This document shows positions 24,872 to 34,332 of a stretch of DNA of 64,000 bases, piece after piece. The stretch's first letter is position 1. Each line of letters begins with the position of its first letter. This DNA is from Halomonas halophila (GTDB taxonomy: Bacteria > Pseudomonadota > Gammaproteobacteria > Pseudomonadales > Halomonadaceae): the NCBI RefSeq assembly GCF_030406665.1, contig NZ_CP129121.1, positions 3,410,001 to 3,474,000 of the forward strand, read 5' to 3'. The notes beneath the pieces were generated by a model. That model ran no database searches. It saw only the letters and a list, made by a program, of their open reading frames with translations, and had not been told where the DNA came from. Position numbers and translations under genes: made by a program.

Positions 24872-25862
24872 TGCGATGACCGGCCTGCGCCGCAGCGCCA
24901 TCCTGCTGCTGGCCCTCGACGAGGACAGCGCCGCCGAGGTCTTCAAGCACATGTCCAACAAGGAGGTGCAGGCGCTGAGCATGGAGATGGCCACCATGAG
25001 CCAGGTCTCCCACGAGGAAATGCGCCAGGTGCTGCAGGACTTCAGCAACGAGACCGAGGAATTCATCGCGCTGAACCTCAACTCCAGCGACCATATCCGC
25101 TCGGTGCTGACCAAGGCGCTGGGCAGCGAGCGCGCCTCGAGCCTGATCGAGGACGTCATGGAGAGCGCCGGCAACAACTCCGGCATCGACGCGCTCAACC
25201 TGATGGAAGCCTCGATGGTGGCCGAGCTGATCCGCGACGAGCACCCGCAGATCATCGCCACGATCCTGATCCACCTGGAGCGGCACCAGGCCTCGGACGT
25301 GCTGGAAGCGTTCGACGACAAGCTGCGCAACGACGTGGTGCTGCGCATCGCCACCTTCAGCGGCGTGCAGCCGGCGGCGCTGCAGGAGCTCACCGAGGTA
25401 CTCACCGGCATGCTCGACGGCCAGAACCTCAAGCGCAGCAAGATGGGCGGTGCCCGCACCGCGGCCGAGATCCTCAACCTGATGAACAGCAACCAGGAAG
25501 AGGCCGCCATCGAGACCGTTCGCTCGCACAGCGAGGACCTGGCGCAGAAGATCATCGACGAGATGTTCCTGTTCGAGAACATGGTCGACCTCGACGACCG
25601 CAGCATCCAGATGGTGCTCAAGGAGATCGATACCAACTCGCTGGTGGTCGCGCTCAAGGGCTCGCCCGAGACGCTCATGGACAAGTTCCTGCGCAACATG
25701 TCCCAGCGCGCCGCCGACCTGCTGCGCGAAGACATGGAGGGCCGCGGGCCGATCCGCGTTTCCCAGGTGGAGGCCGAGCAGAAGGCCATCCTCCAGGTGG
25801 TGCGCCGCCTGGCCGACTCCGGCGAGATCGTGCTGAGCGGCGGAGACGACACCTATGTCTGA
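24861..25862 (+). CDS. fliG: Flagellar motor switch protein FliG
   Basis: A 333-residue rotor protein that binds FliF, FliM and the stator. The middle domain contains the EHPQ motif (DEHPQIIATIL near residue 126), and the C-terminal domain has the charged torque helix (LIDEM/ IDEMFLFENMVDLDDRSIQMVLKEI in part). The ATG at 24861 overlaps fliF; an in-frame ATG at 24876 (MTGLRRSA) is an alternative start. fliH overlaps its end by 8 bases, indicating translational coupling. Confidence 0.96.
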   Translation: MTSNAMTGLRRSAILLLALDEDSAAEVFKHMSNKEVQALSMEMATMSQVSHEEMRQVLQDFSNETEEFIALNLNSSDHIRSVLTKALGSERASSLIEDVMESAGNNSGIDALNLMEASMVAELIRDEHPQIIATILIHLERHQASDVLEAFDDKLRNDVVLRIATFSGVQPAALQELTEVLTGMLDGQNLKRSKMGGARTAAEILNLMNSNQEEAAIETVRSHSEDLAQKIIDEMFLFENMVDLDDRSIQMVLKEIDTNSLVVALKGSPETLMDKFLRNMSQRAADLLREDMEGRGPIRVSQVEAEQKAILQVVRRLADSGEIVLSGGDDTYV

Positions 25863-26592
25863 GGCCGGCTGGAACGACGAGACGCCCTGGCGCCGCTGGC
25901 GCATGGGCGAGCTGCGTCAGCCCGAGCCGAAGGCGGCCTCGACACCAGACCCCAGGGCCGCCGCCCGACAGGCCCGCGAGGCGGAGGCCCGTCGCCAGCA
26001 GCAGGCCCTCGAGCAGCTGCGCGAGCAGGCCCGGCAGGAAGCCCGCGAGGAGGGCCTGCGCGAGGGACGCGAGGCCGGCCACGCCGAAGGACTGGCCCAG
26101 GGCCTCGAGGAAGGCCGCCGGCAGGCTCGCGAGGAGCTGGAGCAGCGCCTCGAGGAGTCGCTCGCGCCGCTGCTGCCGCTGGCCCGCCACTTCGAGGAAG
26201 CCCTGGCCGATCTGGACGAGGCCCTGTCCGAAGACCTGGTCGACCTGGCCCTGACCACCGGCCGCCAGCTCGCCGGCGACGCCCTCGAGGCGCGCCCCGA
26301 GCAGGTGCTGACGCTGATCCGCGAGCTGCTCCACAGCGAGCCGCCGCTGATCGGCCAGCAGCGCCTGTGGCTGCATCCCCGCGACCTCGAGCTGGTCACG
26401 CAACACCTGGGCGAGGAGCTGGAGGCCGCCGGCTGGCGACTCCAGCCCGACGACCAGCTCAGCCGCGGCGGCTGCCGGGTGACCAGCGAGCGCGGCGAGC
26501 TGGACGCCACCTGGGAGACCCGCTGGCAGGCGATCCAGGACCAGCTGCGCCGGCGCCAGCCGCCGACCGACACCGACGAAGACGAGGCGTGA
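25855..26592 (+). CDS. fliH: Flagellar export stator FliH
   Basis: A 245-residue negative regulator and stalk of the FliI ATPase. The N-terminus has PWRRWRMGELR (the Trp-containing part that binds the C ring and FlhA), followed by long Glu/Arg/Gln helices with Gly-x3-Gly repeats (EGLREGREAGHAEGLAQGLEEG in part), typical of FliH, and a C-terminal FliI-binding domain. Overlaps fliG and is followed by fliI after 10 bases. Confidence 0.93.
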   Translation: MSEAGWNDETPWRRWRMGELRQPEPKAASTPDPRAAARQAREAEARRQQQALEQLREQARQEAREEGLREGREAGHAEGLAQGLEEGRRQAREELEQRLEESLAPLLPLARHFEEALADLDEALSEDLVDLALTTGRQLAGDALEARPEQVLTLIRELLHSEPPLIGQQRLWLHPRDLELVTQHLGEELEAAGWRLQPDDQLSRGGCRVTSERGELDATWETRWQAIQDQLRRRQPPTDTDEDEA

Positions 26593-26602
26593 GTCGACCG
26601 CG

Positions 26603-27997
26603 ATGAACGACACCGCTCCCACCAACCGCCACCAGGCCAGCTGGCAGCGCGCCCTCCGCGGCGTGCGCCGGCGCATCGAGCCGCTGCCGACCAGCCGCGC
26701 CAGCGGTCGGGTGGTGCGGGCCACCGGCCTGGTGATCGAGGTGGTGGGCCTGCAGGTGGCGCTGGGCAACGCCTGCCGCATCGAGCTGCCCGACGCCCGG
26801 GGGCGGCTCGGCCGTCACTACGCCGAGGCCGAGGTGGTGGGATTCGACGGCGAGCGGCTGTACCTGATGCCGCTGGCCGAGATCAGCGGCCTGCGCCCCG
26901 GCGCCCGCGTCTTCCCGCTGGGCGACGGCAGCGACGGCGCCGCCCGCCGTTTCCCCCTTGGCGAGTCGCTGCTGGGCCGGGTGGTCGACGGCAATGGCGC
27001 GCCGCTGGACGACCAGGGCTCGCTGGACGAGGCACCCCGGGCGCCGCTGGCCACGCCGCCGCTCAACCCGCTGTCGCGGGCGCCCATCGATACCCAGATC
27101 GACGTCGGCATCCGCGCCATCAATGCCCTGCTCAGCGTCGGCCGCGGCCAGCGCATGGGCCTGTTCGCCGGCTCCGGCGTCGGCAAGTCGGTGCTGCTCG
27201 GCATGATGGCCCGCTACACCCGGGCCGACGTGATCGTGGTGGGGCTGATCGGCGAGCGCGGCCGCGAGGTCCAGGACTTCATCGACAACATCCTCGGCCC
27301 GGAGGGGCGCCGGCGCGCCGTGGTGGTGGCGGCCCCGGCCGACACCTCGCCGCTGCAGCGCCTGCAGGGCGCCGCCTACGCCACCCGCCTGGCCGAGGGC
27401 TTCCGCGATCAGGGCAAGAACGTGCTGCTGATCATGGACTCGCTGACCCGCTACGCCATGGCCCAGCGCGAGATCGCCCTGGCCATCGGCGAGCCGCCCG
27501 CCACCAAGGGCTATCCGCCCTCGGTGTTCGCCAAGCTGCCGAGCCTGGTGGAACGCGCCGGCAACGCCGAGCGCGGCGGCGGCTCGATCACCGCCTTCTA
27601 CACGGTGCTGACCGAGGGCGACGACCAGCAGGATCCGATCGCCGACTCGGCCCGCGCCATCCTCGACGGCCACGTGGTGCTGTCGCGCACCCTGGCCGAG
27701 GCCGGCCACTATCCGGCCATCGATATCGAGGCCTCGATCAGCCGCGCGATGACCGCCATCGTCGACGCGCCGCAGCTCGAGCAGGCACGCCGCTTCAAGA
27801 GCCTGTTCGCGCGCTATCAGCGCAATCGCGACCTGATCAGCGTCGGCGCCTACCATCCCGGCCACGACCCGCAGCTGGACGAGGCGGTGAATCGCTATCC
27901 TGCCCTGGAGGGCTTCCTGCAACAGGGCATCGGGGAGTGCGCCGACCTCGATGCCTCGCGTCAGGCACTGCTCGGCGCCCTGGGAGGCAGGCCATGA
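26603..27997 (+). CDS. fliI: Flagellum-specific ATPase FliI
   Basis: A 464-residue type III export ATPase related to F1-beta. Walker A is GSGVGKS near residue 190, Walker B VLLIMDSLTRYA near 275, and the signature YPPSVFAKLPSLVERAG near 310. It unfolds and delivers substrates to the export gate. Length is normal. Its stop overlaps the fliJ start (ATGA at 27994). Confidence 0.97.
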   Translation: MNDTAPTNRHQASWQRALRGVRRRIEPLPTSRASGRVVRATGLVIEVVGLQVALGNACRIELPDARGRLGRHYAEAEVVGFDGERLYLMPLAEISGLRPGARVFPLGDGSDGAARRFPLGESLLGRVVDGNGAPLDDQGSLDEAPRAPLATPPLNPLSRAPIDTQIDVGIRAINALLSVGRGQRMGLFAGSGVGKSVLLGMMARYTRADVIVVGLIGERGREVQDFIDNILGPEGRRRAVVVAAPADTSPLQRLQGAAYATRLAEGFRDQGKNVLLIMDSLTRYAMAQREIALAIGEPPATKGYPPSVFAKLPSLVERAGNAERGGGSITAFYTVLTEGDDQQDPIADSARAILDGHVVLSRTLAEAGHYPAIDIEASISRAMTAIVDAPQLEQARRFKSLFARYQRNRDLISVGAYHPGHDPQLDEAVNRYPALEGFLQQGIGECADLDASRQALLGALGGRP

Positions 27998-28449
27998 GCC
28001 GCACCGCACTCGACAACCTCACCGAACTGGCCCGGGAGGCCCGCGACCAGGCCGGTCAGAAGCTCGCCGGCGACCGTCGCAGCGCCGACCAGATCATCGC
28101 CCAGCTGGAGTCTCTGCAGCGCTACCGAGCGGAGTACGCCGCTCGCCTCCAGACGGCCCTGCGTGACGGCATCGATCCGGCCAGCATGCACAACTATCAG
28201 CGCTTCCTGGCCTCGCTGGACGACGCCCTCGCCCGCGCCCGCCAGGCCCTGGTCGAACAGCAGCGCCGCGTCGAGCGCAGCCAGCGCCACTGGCAGCAGG
28301 AACAGCGCCGCCTGAGCGCCTACGACACCCTCGCCGAGCGGCGAGCCGATGCCATGCGCAAGGCAGAACAGCGGCGCGAACAGCGCGCCACCGACGAACT
28401 GGTGACCCAGCGCTGGCTGCGCCGGGACAGCGTACCGAGCGGCTACTAG
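27994..28449 (+). CDS. fliJ: Flagellar export protein FliJ
   Basis: A 151-residue mostly coiled-coil protein rich in Arg, Gln and Glu (RRVERSQRHWQQEQRRL), the central stalk and chaperone-escort component of the FliI ring. The start is the ATGA overlap with fliI. Normal size for the family; sequence conservation is low, so position in the operon is strong support. Confidence 0.92.
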   Translation: MSRTALDNLTELAREARDQAGQKLAGDRRSADQIIAQLESLQRYRAEYAARLQTALRDGIDPASMHNYQRFLASLDDALARARQALVEQQRRVERSQRHWQQEQRRLSAYDTLAERRADAMRKAEQRREQRATDELVTQRWLRRDSVPSGY

Positions 28450-28470
28450 GCGGCCGTCAAGGAGAACCAC

Positions 28471-29835
28471 ATGGACATTCAGCAGTTGCTCACCGCCCCC
28501 TCGGGCCAGACCGCGAAGGGCAGCGCCTCGGGCCATGCCGCCGGCCTGACCGGCGGCGACTTCGCCAAGGCGCTGGCCTCGCTGTCACCCCAGGCCGGCA
28601 CCCAACCCGCTCCGGCCAGCGGGGCGGAGTCGTCACCGCTGGCCGCTCGACTGCCGCAGGAGACGGCCGCTGCCGACGGCGTGACCCTGCCCGAGCGCCT
28701 CCAGCATCTGCTGGCTTCCGCCGCCGAGGGTGACGACGTCAAAAAGGAACTGGAAACGCTGCTGGTCTCGGCAGGAGATGGCGCAGAGGCCTCGGCGTCG
28801 CTGCGTCAGGCCCTGGCCTCGCTCGCCAATGACGACGGTCTTCCCGAGAAACTGCAGACCCTGCTGGCCTCCGTGGCCGACGGCCAGGACCCCGCCATCG
28901 CGCTCCAGGAATGGAAGGCCGCCGCGGACGCATCCGAGGAGACTGTGCCCCCCGAGCTCGCCGCCGCCCTGCAGACGCTGATGACCCAGCTCACCCCGGG
29001 ACAGAGCGCGGGCCAGGCCCGGGCGACGCCCGCCACGACTCCCCAGGCCCCGGCCAACGGTGCCCCGTCGCCTCTGCCCGGCCTCGCGGCCCCATCGACC
29101 AACCCCCTGCTCGAGGCCACCCAGCCCCGTGCCGACGCCGCCCCCAACGCGGCAACCTCGGCCGCGCTGGCCGCCGCCGAGGCGGTACGCCAGGCCGCCG
29201 GTGGCGCGCCGGCCACCCCCGCCACCACCTCGTCGCAGGCCATGATCGAGGCCCTGGCCGCCCGCCAGCAGAGCCCGGGTGGTAACGCTCAGGAGGCACC
29301 GCTGCTCGCGGGCGGTTCCGTTCCCGGCGGCCAAGGCACCCTGCCGCTGACGCCCTCGACGAGTCCCGGCAGTCTCGCCGCCACGGCCCAGCAGGCCAGC
29401 CTGAGCGCGCCGGTCGGCAGCCAGTCCTGGCCCCGCCAGCTCGGCCAGCAGCTGCTCCAGTTCGCCCGTCAGGGCGGCGAGCAGCGCATCGAGATGAGGC
29501 TGCACCCGGCCGAGCTGGGCCCGCTGTCGGTGACGCTCAAGGTCGGCGATCAGGGCGCCCAGGCGCACTTCCTGTCGGCCCACGGCCAGGTGCGCCATGC
29601 CCTCGAGCAGGCGATTCCGCAGCTGCGTGAGGCGCTGGCCGAACAGGGCATCTCCCTGGGCGAGACCTCGGTGGGCGAGCAGCGCCAGGGCGGCACCGAA
29701 GGAGAAGGCCGCCGATTCGCCGACGCGGCCGCCGGCACGAGCGGAGGCGAGAGCGACTCATCCGCAGAGACCGTCACGCCCGCGGCGGCTCCCGGCAGCA
29801 TGATCCTGGACGGCCGCGTCGATCTCTACGCCTGA
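28471..29835 (+). CDS. fliK: Flagellar hook-length control protein FliK
   Basis: A 454-residue secreted ruler protein. The first 300 residues are Ala/Pro/Gln/Ser rich and poorly conserved; the C-terminal Flg_hook domain (about 310-415) has the hallmark QRIEMRLHPAELGPLSV and LREALAEQGI, the part that switches FlhB specificity. GGAG stands before the ATG. Intergenic gap to fliL is about 120 bases and contains a hairpin, so a second promoter for fliL onward is possible. Confidence 0.93.
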   Translation: MDIQQLLTAPSGQTAKGSASGHAAGLTGGDFAKALASLSPQAGTQPAPASGAESSPLAARLPQETAAADGVTLPERLQHLLASAAEGDDVKKELETLLVSAGDGAEASASLRQALASLANDDGLPEKLQTLLASVADGQDPAIALQEWKAAADASEETVPPELAAALQTLMTQLTPGQSAGQARATPATTPQAPANGAPSPLPGLAAPSTNPLLEATQPRADAAPNAATSAALAAAEAVRQAAGGAPATPATTSSQAMIEALAARQQSPGGNAQEAPLLAGGSVPGGQGTLPLTPSTSPGSLAATAQQASLSAPVGSQSWPRQLGQQLLQFARQGGEQRIEMRLHPAELGPLSVTLKVGDQGAQAHFLSAHGQVRHALEQAIPQLREALAEQGISLGETSVGEQRQGGTEGEGRRFADAAAGTSGGESDSSAETVTPAAAPGSMILDGRVDLYA

Positions 29836-29894
29836 TCGGGCAGGTCGCAAAATCCGGAGATGGCCCCGTTCATCGGGCCTGTTCGATTCATCGT

Positions 29895-29912
29895 GCCGCC
29901 CTCGCGGGCGGC
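29895..29912 (+). terminator. Hairpin between fliK and fliL
   Basis: Perfect stem GCCGCCC (29895-29901) / GGGCGGC (29906-29912) with loop TCGC, followed by ATAATT rather than a T run. It may reduce read-through or protect the upstream mRNA end; full termination is doubtful. Confidence 0.45.
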
Positions 29913-29955
29913 ATAATTCCCCGCTATCGGCAGAATATTCAGCATAGGAACGGTA

Positions 29956-30435
29956 ATGGCGACATCCAGCGGAGGTTCCCGGAAACTGCTGTGGCTACTG
30001 GTGGTGCTGGTGGTGATCGCCTCCTCGGCGGCGGCCACGGCCCTGTTCATGGTCATGAGCGGCGACGGGGACGACGGCAAGGCCATGGCTCAGGAGCCCG
30101 AGACCATCGAGCACAAGGCCCCGATCTTCGTGGAGATCGAACCCTTCACCGTCAACCTGGCCGACGACGACTACGGGTCACGGCTGCTCTACGCCGGCAT
30201 CTCGCTCAAGGTTGCCGACGAGCAGAGCCAGGCGCTGCTGACCGAACACATGCCCGAGGTGCGCAGCCGCCTGCTGATGCTGCTCTCCGGCAAGCAGGCC
30301 GCCGACCTCGCCTCGCAGGAAGACAAGCGGCGCCTCGCCGAACAGGTGAAGGCCACCCTCGAGGCACCGATGGTGGAGCCGCAGCCGGAACTGGCCATCG
30401 AGAACGTGCTGTTCACCGAATTCATCGTGCAATGA
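29956..30435 (+). CDS. fliL: Flagellar basal body-associated protein FliL
   Basis: A 159-residue single-pass inner-membrane protein that supports the stator. Membrane helix about 10-33 (LLWLLVVLVVIASSAAATALF), then a periplasmic stomatin-like domain with the FVEIEPFTVNL motif near 60 and RLLYAGISLKV. The C-terminus ends NVLFTEFIVQ as expected. AGGA precedes the ATG. Begins the fliLMNOPQR block. Confidence 0.94.
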   Translation: MATSSGGSRKLLWLLVVLVVIASSAAATALFMVMSGDGDDGKAMAQEPETIEHKAPIFVEIEPFTVNLADDDYGSRLLYAGISLKVADEQSQALLTEHMPEVRSRLLMLLSGKQAADLASQEDKRRLAEQVKATLEAPMVEPQPELAIENVLFTEFIVQ

Positions 30436-30454
30436 CGCCGGGCCCGTAGCGACC

Positions 30455-31498
30455 ATGTCTCAAGAAGATCTGCTCTCCCAGGACGAGATCGACGCCCTGC
30501 TCAAGGGCGTCAGCGGGGACGACGAGCCCGCGGAGGGCCAGGACGGCCAGCCGCAGGTCCGCCCCTTCGATCCGGCCAACCAGCACCGCATCATCCGCGA
30601 ACGCCTGCATGCCCTGGACATGATCAACGAGCGCTTCGCCCGCTACTTCCGCATGGGCCTGTTCAACCTGATCCGGCGCAGCGCCGACATCACCGTGGAT
30701 TCGGTGAAGTACCAGAGCTACAGCGACTTCTCGCGCAACGTGCCGGTGCCCACCAACATCAACATGATCGCCATGAAGCCACTCAAGGGCTCGGCGCTGA
30801 TCGTGTTTCCGCCGAACCTGGTATTCATGGTGGTGGACAACCTGTTCGGCGGCGATGGCCGTTTCCTCACCAAGTCCGAGGGGCGCGAGTTCACCAACAC
30901 CGAACAGCGCATCATCCAGCGCATGCTGCAGCTGGCCATCGAGGCCTACGGCGACTCCTGGAAGTCGGTCTATCCGCTGGACATCAGCTTCCTGCGCAGC
31001 GAGATGCAGTCGAAGTTCGCCAACATCACCAATTCGCCCAACGAGATCGTGGTCAACACCAGCTTCAATCTCGAGGTGGGCAACCTGGCCAGCAGCTTCC
31101 AGATCTGCATGCCCTACTCGATGATCGAACCGCTGCGCGACCTGCTGACCAACCCGGTCAACGAGGGCCATCAGGATCAGGACGGCAGCTGGTCGAAGCG
31201 CATGGCCGGCGAGCTGCGCCAGTCCGAGATCGAGCTGGTGGCCAACTTCGCCGACATCCCCTCACGCATCTCCCAGGTGCTGGCCCTCAAGGCCGGCGAC
31301 GTGCTGCCGCTGGAACTGCCCGAGACCGTGACCGCCAGCGTGGACGGCGTGCCGGTGATGGAATGCGAATACGGCAGCCAGCACGAGCAACGTGCCCTGC
31401 GGGTGCGTCGACTGTTCGATCACGCGGCGGGCCACGCGCCGTCCAGCGCCTTCGTCAAGGGGGCTCAGCCGACATCCAAGGAAGCCAAGCATGACTGA
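30455..31498 (+). CDS. fliM: Flagellar motor switch protein FliM
   Basis: A 347-residue C-ring protein that receives CheY-P. The N-terminal CheY-binding peptide is LLSQDEIDALLKGV (residues about 5-18); the middle domain has GGDGRF in FGGDGRF near 133; the C-terminal SpoA domain ends the protein. Overlaps fliN by 8 bases. Intact and normal in length. Confidence 0.96.
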   Translation: MSQEDLLSQDEIDALLKGVSGDDEPAEGQDGQPQVRPFDPANQHRIIRERLHALDMINERFARYFRMGLFNLIRRSADITVDSVKYQSYSDFSRNVPVPTNINMIAMKPLKGSALIVFPPNLVFMVVDNLFGGDGRFLTKSEGREFTNTEQRIIQRMLQLAIEAYGDSWKSVYPLDISFLRSEMQSKFANITNSPNEIVVNTSFNLEVGNLASSFQICMPYSMIEPLRDLLTNPVNEGHQDQDGSWSKRMAGELRQSEIELVANFADIPSRISQVLALKAGDVLPLELPETVTASVDGVPVMECEYGSQHEQRALRVRRLFDHAAGHAPSSAFVKGAQPTSKEAKHD

Positions 31499-32000
31499 TC
31501 CCAACAAGCCCGACGATCAGAACCTCGACGACGAATGGGCGGCCGCCATGTCCGAACAGGAGGGCGATGCCACGCCGAGCGAGGAGGAGGATCCCTGGGC
31601 CGCCGCCATGGCCGAGCAGGCCGCCGCCGAGGAAGCCGAGGGTGACGATGCCCCCGCCGCGGACAGCGGCGCCGCAGCGCAGCCGGCCAGCGACAGCGTC
31701 TTCCAGCCGCTGGAGGGAGGCCAGGACAAGGCGGTGCCCCGCGATCTCGAGATGATCATGGACATCCCGGTCAAGCTGACCGTGGAGCTGGGTCGCACCA
31801 AGCTGACCATCAAGCAGCTGCTGGAGCTCGCCCAGGGTTCCGTGATCGAGCTCGAGGGGCTGGCCGGCGAACCGATGGACATCCTGATCAACGGCTACCT
31901 GATCGCCCAGGGCGAGGTGGTGGTGGTGGATGACAAGTACGGCATCCGCATCACCGAGATCATCACGCCCTCCGAGCGCGTCCAGAAGCTGAATCGATGA
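31491..32000 (+). CDS. fliN: Flagellar motor switch protein FliN
   Basis: A 169-residue C-ring protein. The N-terminal 80 residues are very acidic and low in complexity, with a twice-occurring WAAAM(S/A)EQ element; the SpoA domain follows (DIPVKLTVELGRTKLTIKQLL and GEVVVVDDKYGIRITEI in part). Starts inside fliM; its TGA overlaps the fliO ATG. Confidence 0.95.
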   Translation: MTDPNKPDDQNLDDEWAAAMSEQEGDATPSEEEDPWAAAMAEQAAAEEAEGDDAPAADSGAAAQPASDSVFQPLEGGQDKAVPRDLEMIMDIPVKLTVELGRTKLTIKQLLELAQGSVIELEGLAGEPMDILINGYLIAQGEVVVVDDKYGIRITEIITPSERVQKLNR

Positions 32001-32416
32001 GCGAGAGCGCATCCGGTGCCGTCGCCGATGGCCTGGGCGGCGGCGAGGCGCTGATCGGCATGGCCACCCTGGGCAAGACCGCCGCGGCCCTGGCGCTGGT
32101 GCTGGCGATCATCGTCGCCTGCAGCCTGCTACTCAGACGGCTCAACGGTGGCGGGCGCGGCCAGGGCCAGCGTCCGCGCCTGGTGGGCAGCACCAGCATC
32201 GGCCAGCGCGAGCGGGTGGTGATCGTCGAGGTCGAGGGCACCTGGCTGGTGCTGGGCGTCGGCGGAGGCCAGGTGAACAAGCTCCACGAGTTGCCGGCCC
32301 CCGAGTCGCCGGCGACAGCTCCCGCCTTCTCCGAGGACGACGGCTTCGCCGCCCGCTTCGCCAAGGCCCTGCGTCACAACGCCGGGCTGGGCCGACACGA
32401 CCGGGATCGCCCATGA
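31997..32416 (+). CDS. fliO: Flagellar biosynthesis protein FliO
   Basis: A 139-residue membrane protein with one helix (about 27-46) and a cytosolic SH3-like part (LVGSTSIGQRERVVIVEV). FliO assists assembly of the FliP ring. Coupled to fliN and fliP by ATGA overlaps on both sides. Confidence 0.92.
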   Translation: MSESASGAVADGLGGGEALIGMATLGKTAAALALVLAIIVACSLLLRRLNGGGRGQGQRPRLVGSTSIGQRERVVIVEVEGTWLVLGVGGGQVNKLHELPAPESPATAPAFSEDDGFAARFAKALRHNAGLGRHDRDRP

Positions 32417-33165
32417 ACCGTTTCGCCACGCGTCACGCCCGCTGGTGGCTGCTGGCCCTGCTGCTGGTGCCGGGTCTGGCCCTGGCCCAGCAGATCCCCG
32501 GGCTGATCAGCCAGCCGATGGAGGACGGCGGCCAGCGCTGGTCGCTGTCGCTGCAGACGCTGCTGTTGCTCAGCTCGCTGGCCTTCCTGCCGGCGGCGGT
32601 GCTGATGATGACCAGCTTCACCCGCATCATCATCGTGCTGGGCCTGCTGCGCACCGCCATGGGCACCCAGGCCACGCCGCCCAACCAGATCCTGCTGGGC
32701 CTGGCGCTGTTCCTGACCTTCTTCATCATGGCCCCGGTGTTCGGCGAGGTGTACGACCAGGCCTGGGTGCCGCTGTCCAACGGCAGCATCGCCTTTCCCG
32801 AATTCCTGACCCAGGCCCAGGGCCCGTTCCGCGAGTTCATGATGGCCCAGACCCGCGAGCCGGACCTGGCGCTGTTCGCGCGCCTGGCCGACGTCGGGCA
32901 GATGCAGGGCCCGGAGGACGTGCCGCTGCGCGTACTGGTGCCGTCCTTCGTGACCAGCGAGCTGAAGACGGCCTTCCAGATCGGCTTCACCATCTTCATC
33001 CCCTTCCTGATCATCGACCTGGTGGTGGCCAGCACGCTGATGGGCCTGGGCATGATGATGGTGCCGCCGGTGACCATCTCGCTGCCCTTCAAGCTGATGC
33101 TGTTCGTGCTGGTCGACGGCTGGCAGCTGATCATAGGCTCGCTGGCGGAAAGCTTCTACGTGTGA
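32413..33165 (+). CDS. fliP: Flagellar export gate protein FliP
   Basis: A 250-residue core gate protein. A cleavable-looking signal peptide ends at LALAQQIPG (about residue 24); four membrane segments follow. Signature sequences MMTSFTRIIIVLGLLR and the Met-rich loop LMGLGMMMVPPVTISLPFKLM in part are intact. Overlaps fliO. Confidence 0.97.
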   Translation: MNRFATRHARWWLLALLLVPGLALAQQIPGLISQPMEDGGQRWSLSLQTLLLLSSLAFLPAAVLMMTSFTRIIIVLGLLRTAMGTQATPPNQILLGLALFLTFFIMAPVFGEVYDQAWVPLSNGSIAFPEFLTQAQGPFREFMMAQTREPDLALFARLADVGQMQGPEDVPLRVLVPSFVTSELKTAFQIGFTIFIPFLIIDLVVASTLMGLGMMMVPPVTISLPFKLMLFVLVDGWQLIIGSLAESFYV

Positions 33166-33181
33166 ACGCCCGGAGACTGCC

Positions 33182-33451
33182 ATGACCCCCGAGACGGTAA
33201 TGACCATCGCCTACCAGGGCATGCGCGTGACCCTGCTGCTGGCGGGCCCGCTGCTGCTCACCGCCCTGTTCACCGGCCTGCTGGTCAGCCTGTTCCAGGC
33301 CGCCACCCAGATCAACGAGATGACCCTGTCGTTCATCCCCAAGATCCTGGCGGTGTTCGCGGTGCTGGTCCTCGCCGGCCCCTGGCTGCTGAGCCTGATC
33401 ACCACCTTCACCCGCGAGCTGTTCGACAATATCCCCAACATGGTGATGTAG
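33182..33451 (+). CDS. fliQ: Flagellar export gate protein FliQ
   Basis: An 89-residue two-helix gate protein with the family start MTPETVMTIAYQGM and core LLVSLFQAATQINEMTLSFIPKI in part. Lies 16 bases after fliP and 6 bases before fliR. Confidence 0.96.
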   Translation: MTPETVMTIAYQGMRVTLLLAGPLLLTALFTGLLVSLFQAATQINEMTLSFIPKILAVFAVLVLAGPWLLSLITTFTRELFDNIPNMVM

Positions 33452-33457
33452 GCCATC

Positions 33458-34252
33458 ATGGTCGAGATCACGTTCGACCAGCTGCACGGCTGGCTGGTCG
33501 CCTTCCTGTGGCCCTTCTGCCGCATCACCGGGCTGATGCTGACTTCGCCGATCTGGGGCCACTCCGCCATGCCGCGCCAGGGCAAGATCGCCCTTGCCAT
33601 GGCGCTGACCGTGGTGATGGCGCCGGTGCTGCCGGCGATGCCGGAGGTGCCGCTGTTCTCATGGGCCGGGCTCGGCATCATCGTCGAACAGCTGCTGGTC
33701 GGCGCCGCCATGGGCATGGTGATGCGCGTGACCCTGGTGGTGGTGCAGGCCACCGGCGAGTTCATCGGCCTCAAGATGGGCCTGGCCTTCGCCACCTTCT
33801 TCGACCCGGCGAGCGGCACCAACATGATGGTGCTGTCACGCTTTCTCTACATGATCACGCTGCTGATGTTCCTGGCCTTCAACGGCCACCTGATGGTGCT
33901 CGAGCTGCTGGCCTCGAGCTTCGAGACCCTGCCCATCGGCCTGGGGCGCTACGACCCTGCCGCCTTCGAGATGCTGGTCCGCTATGGCGGCACCATCTTC
34001 TCCTCCGGCATGCTGCTGGCCATGCCGCTGATCGCATCGCTGATGATCGTCAGCCTGGGGCTTGGCATCCTCAACCGCTCGGCGCCCCAGCTCACCGTGT
34101 TCAGCATCGGCTTCCCGGCCTCGCTGACCATGGGCGTGGTGCTGCTGATGGTGCTGATGACCGACCTGGACCGCTTCCTCGAACGCCTTTTCCGTCAGGG
34201 CCTCACCTTCCTCGGGGAATTCCTCGACGTCCTGTCACCGCTGGCCAACTGA
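33458..34252 (+). CDS. fliR: Flagellar export gate protein FliR
   Basis: A 264-residue gate protein with about six membrane segments; LPFCRITGLMLTSPIWG-like start (WPFCRITGLML) and GEFIGLKMGLAFATFFDP are characteristic. It ends the plus-strand fli series. flhB, which follows fliR in many genomes, is absent; flgL lies convergent 81 bases on. Confidence 0.96.
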   Translation: MVEITFDQLHGWLVAFLWPFCRITGLMLTSPIWGHSAMPRQGKIALAMALTVVMAPVLPAMPEVPLFSWAGLGIIVEQLLVGAAMGMVMRVTLVVVQATGEFIGLKMGLAFATFFDPASGTNMMVLSRFLYMITLLMFLAFNGHLMVLELLASSFETLPIGLGRYDPAAFEMLVRYGGTIFSSGMLLAMPLIASLMIVSLGLGILNRSAPQLTVFSIGFPASLTMGVVLLMVLMTDLDRFLERLFRQGLTFLGEFLDVLSPLAN

Positions 34253-34273
34253 GCGCGGCATCAAGCACAAGAA

Positions 34274-34300
34274 CCGCCCTGCCGGGAAACAACAGGGCGG
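34274..34300. terminator. Hairpin between convergent fliR and flgL
   Basis: Perfect stem CCGCCCTG (34274-34281) / CAGGGCGG (34293-34300) with an 11-base loop. The plus side has no T run; the minus side continues TTCTTGTGCTTG. Placement between convergent operons supports a shared terminator. Confidence 0.5.
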
Positions 34301-34332
34301 GACAAGGGGCCTTGGCCGGCAGGCAAAACGGA

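Noticed and set aside
22925..25852. A 975-codon minus-strand open frame opposite fliF and fliG
   Set aside because: Both sense genes are unmistakable; the antisense product is low-complexity Ser/Arg and Gly/Val repeats without motifs.
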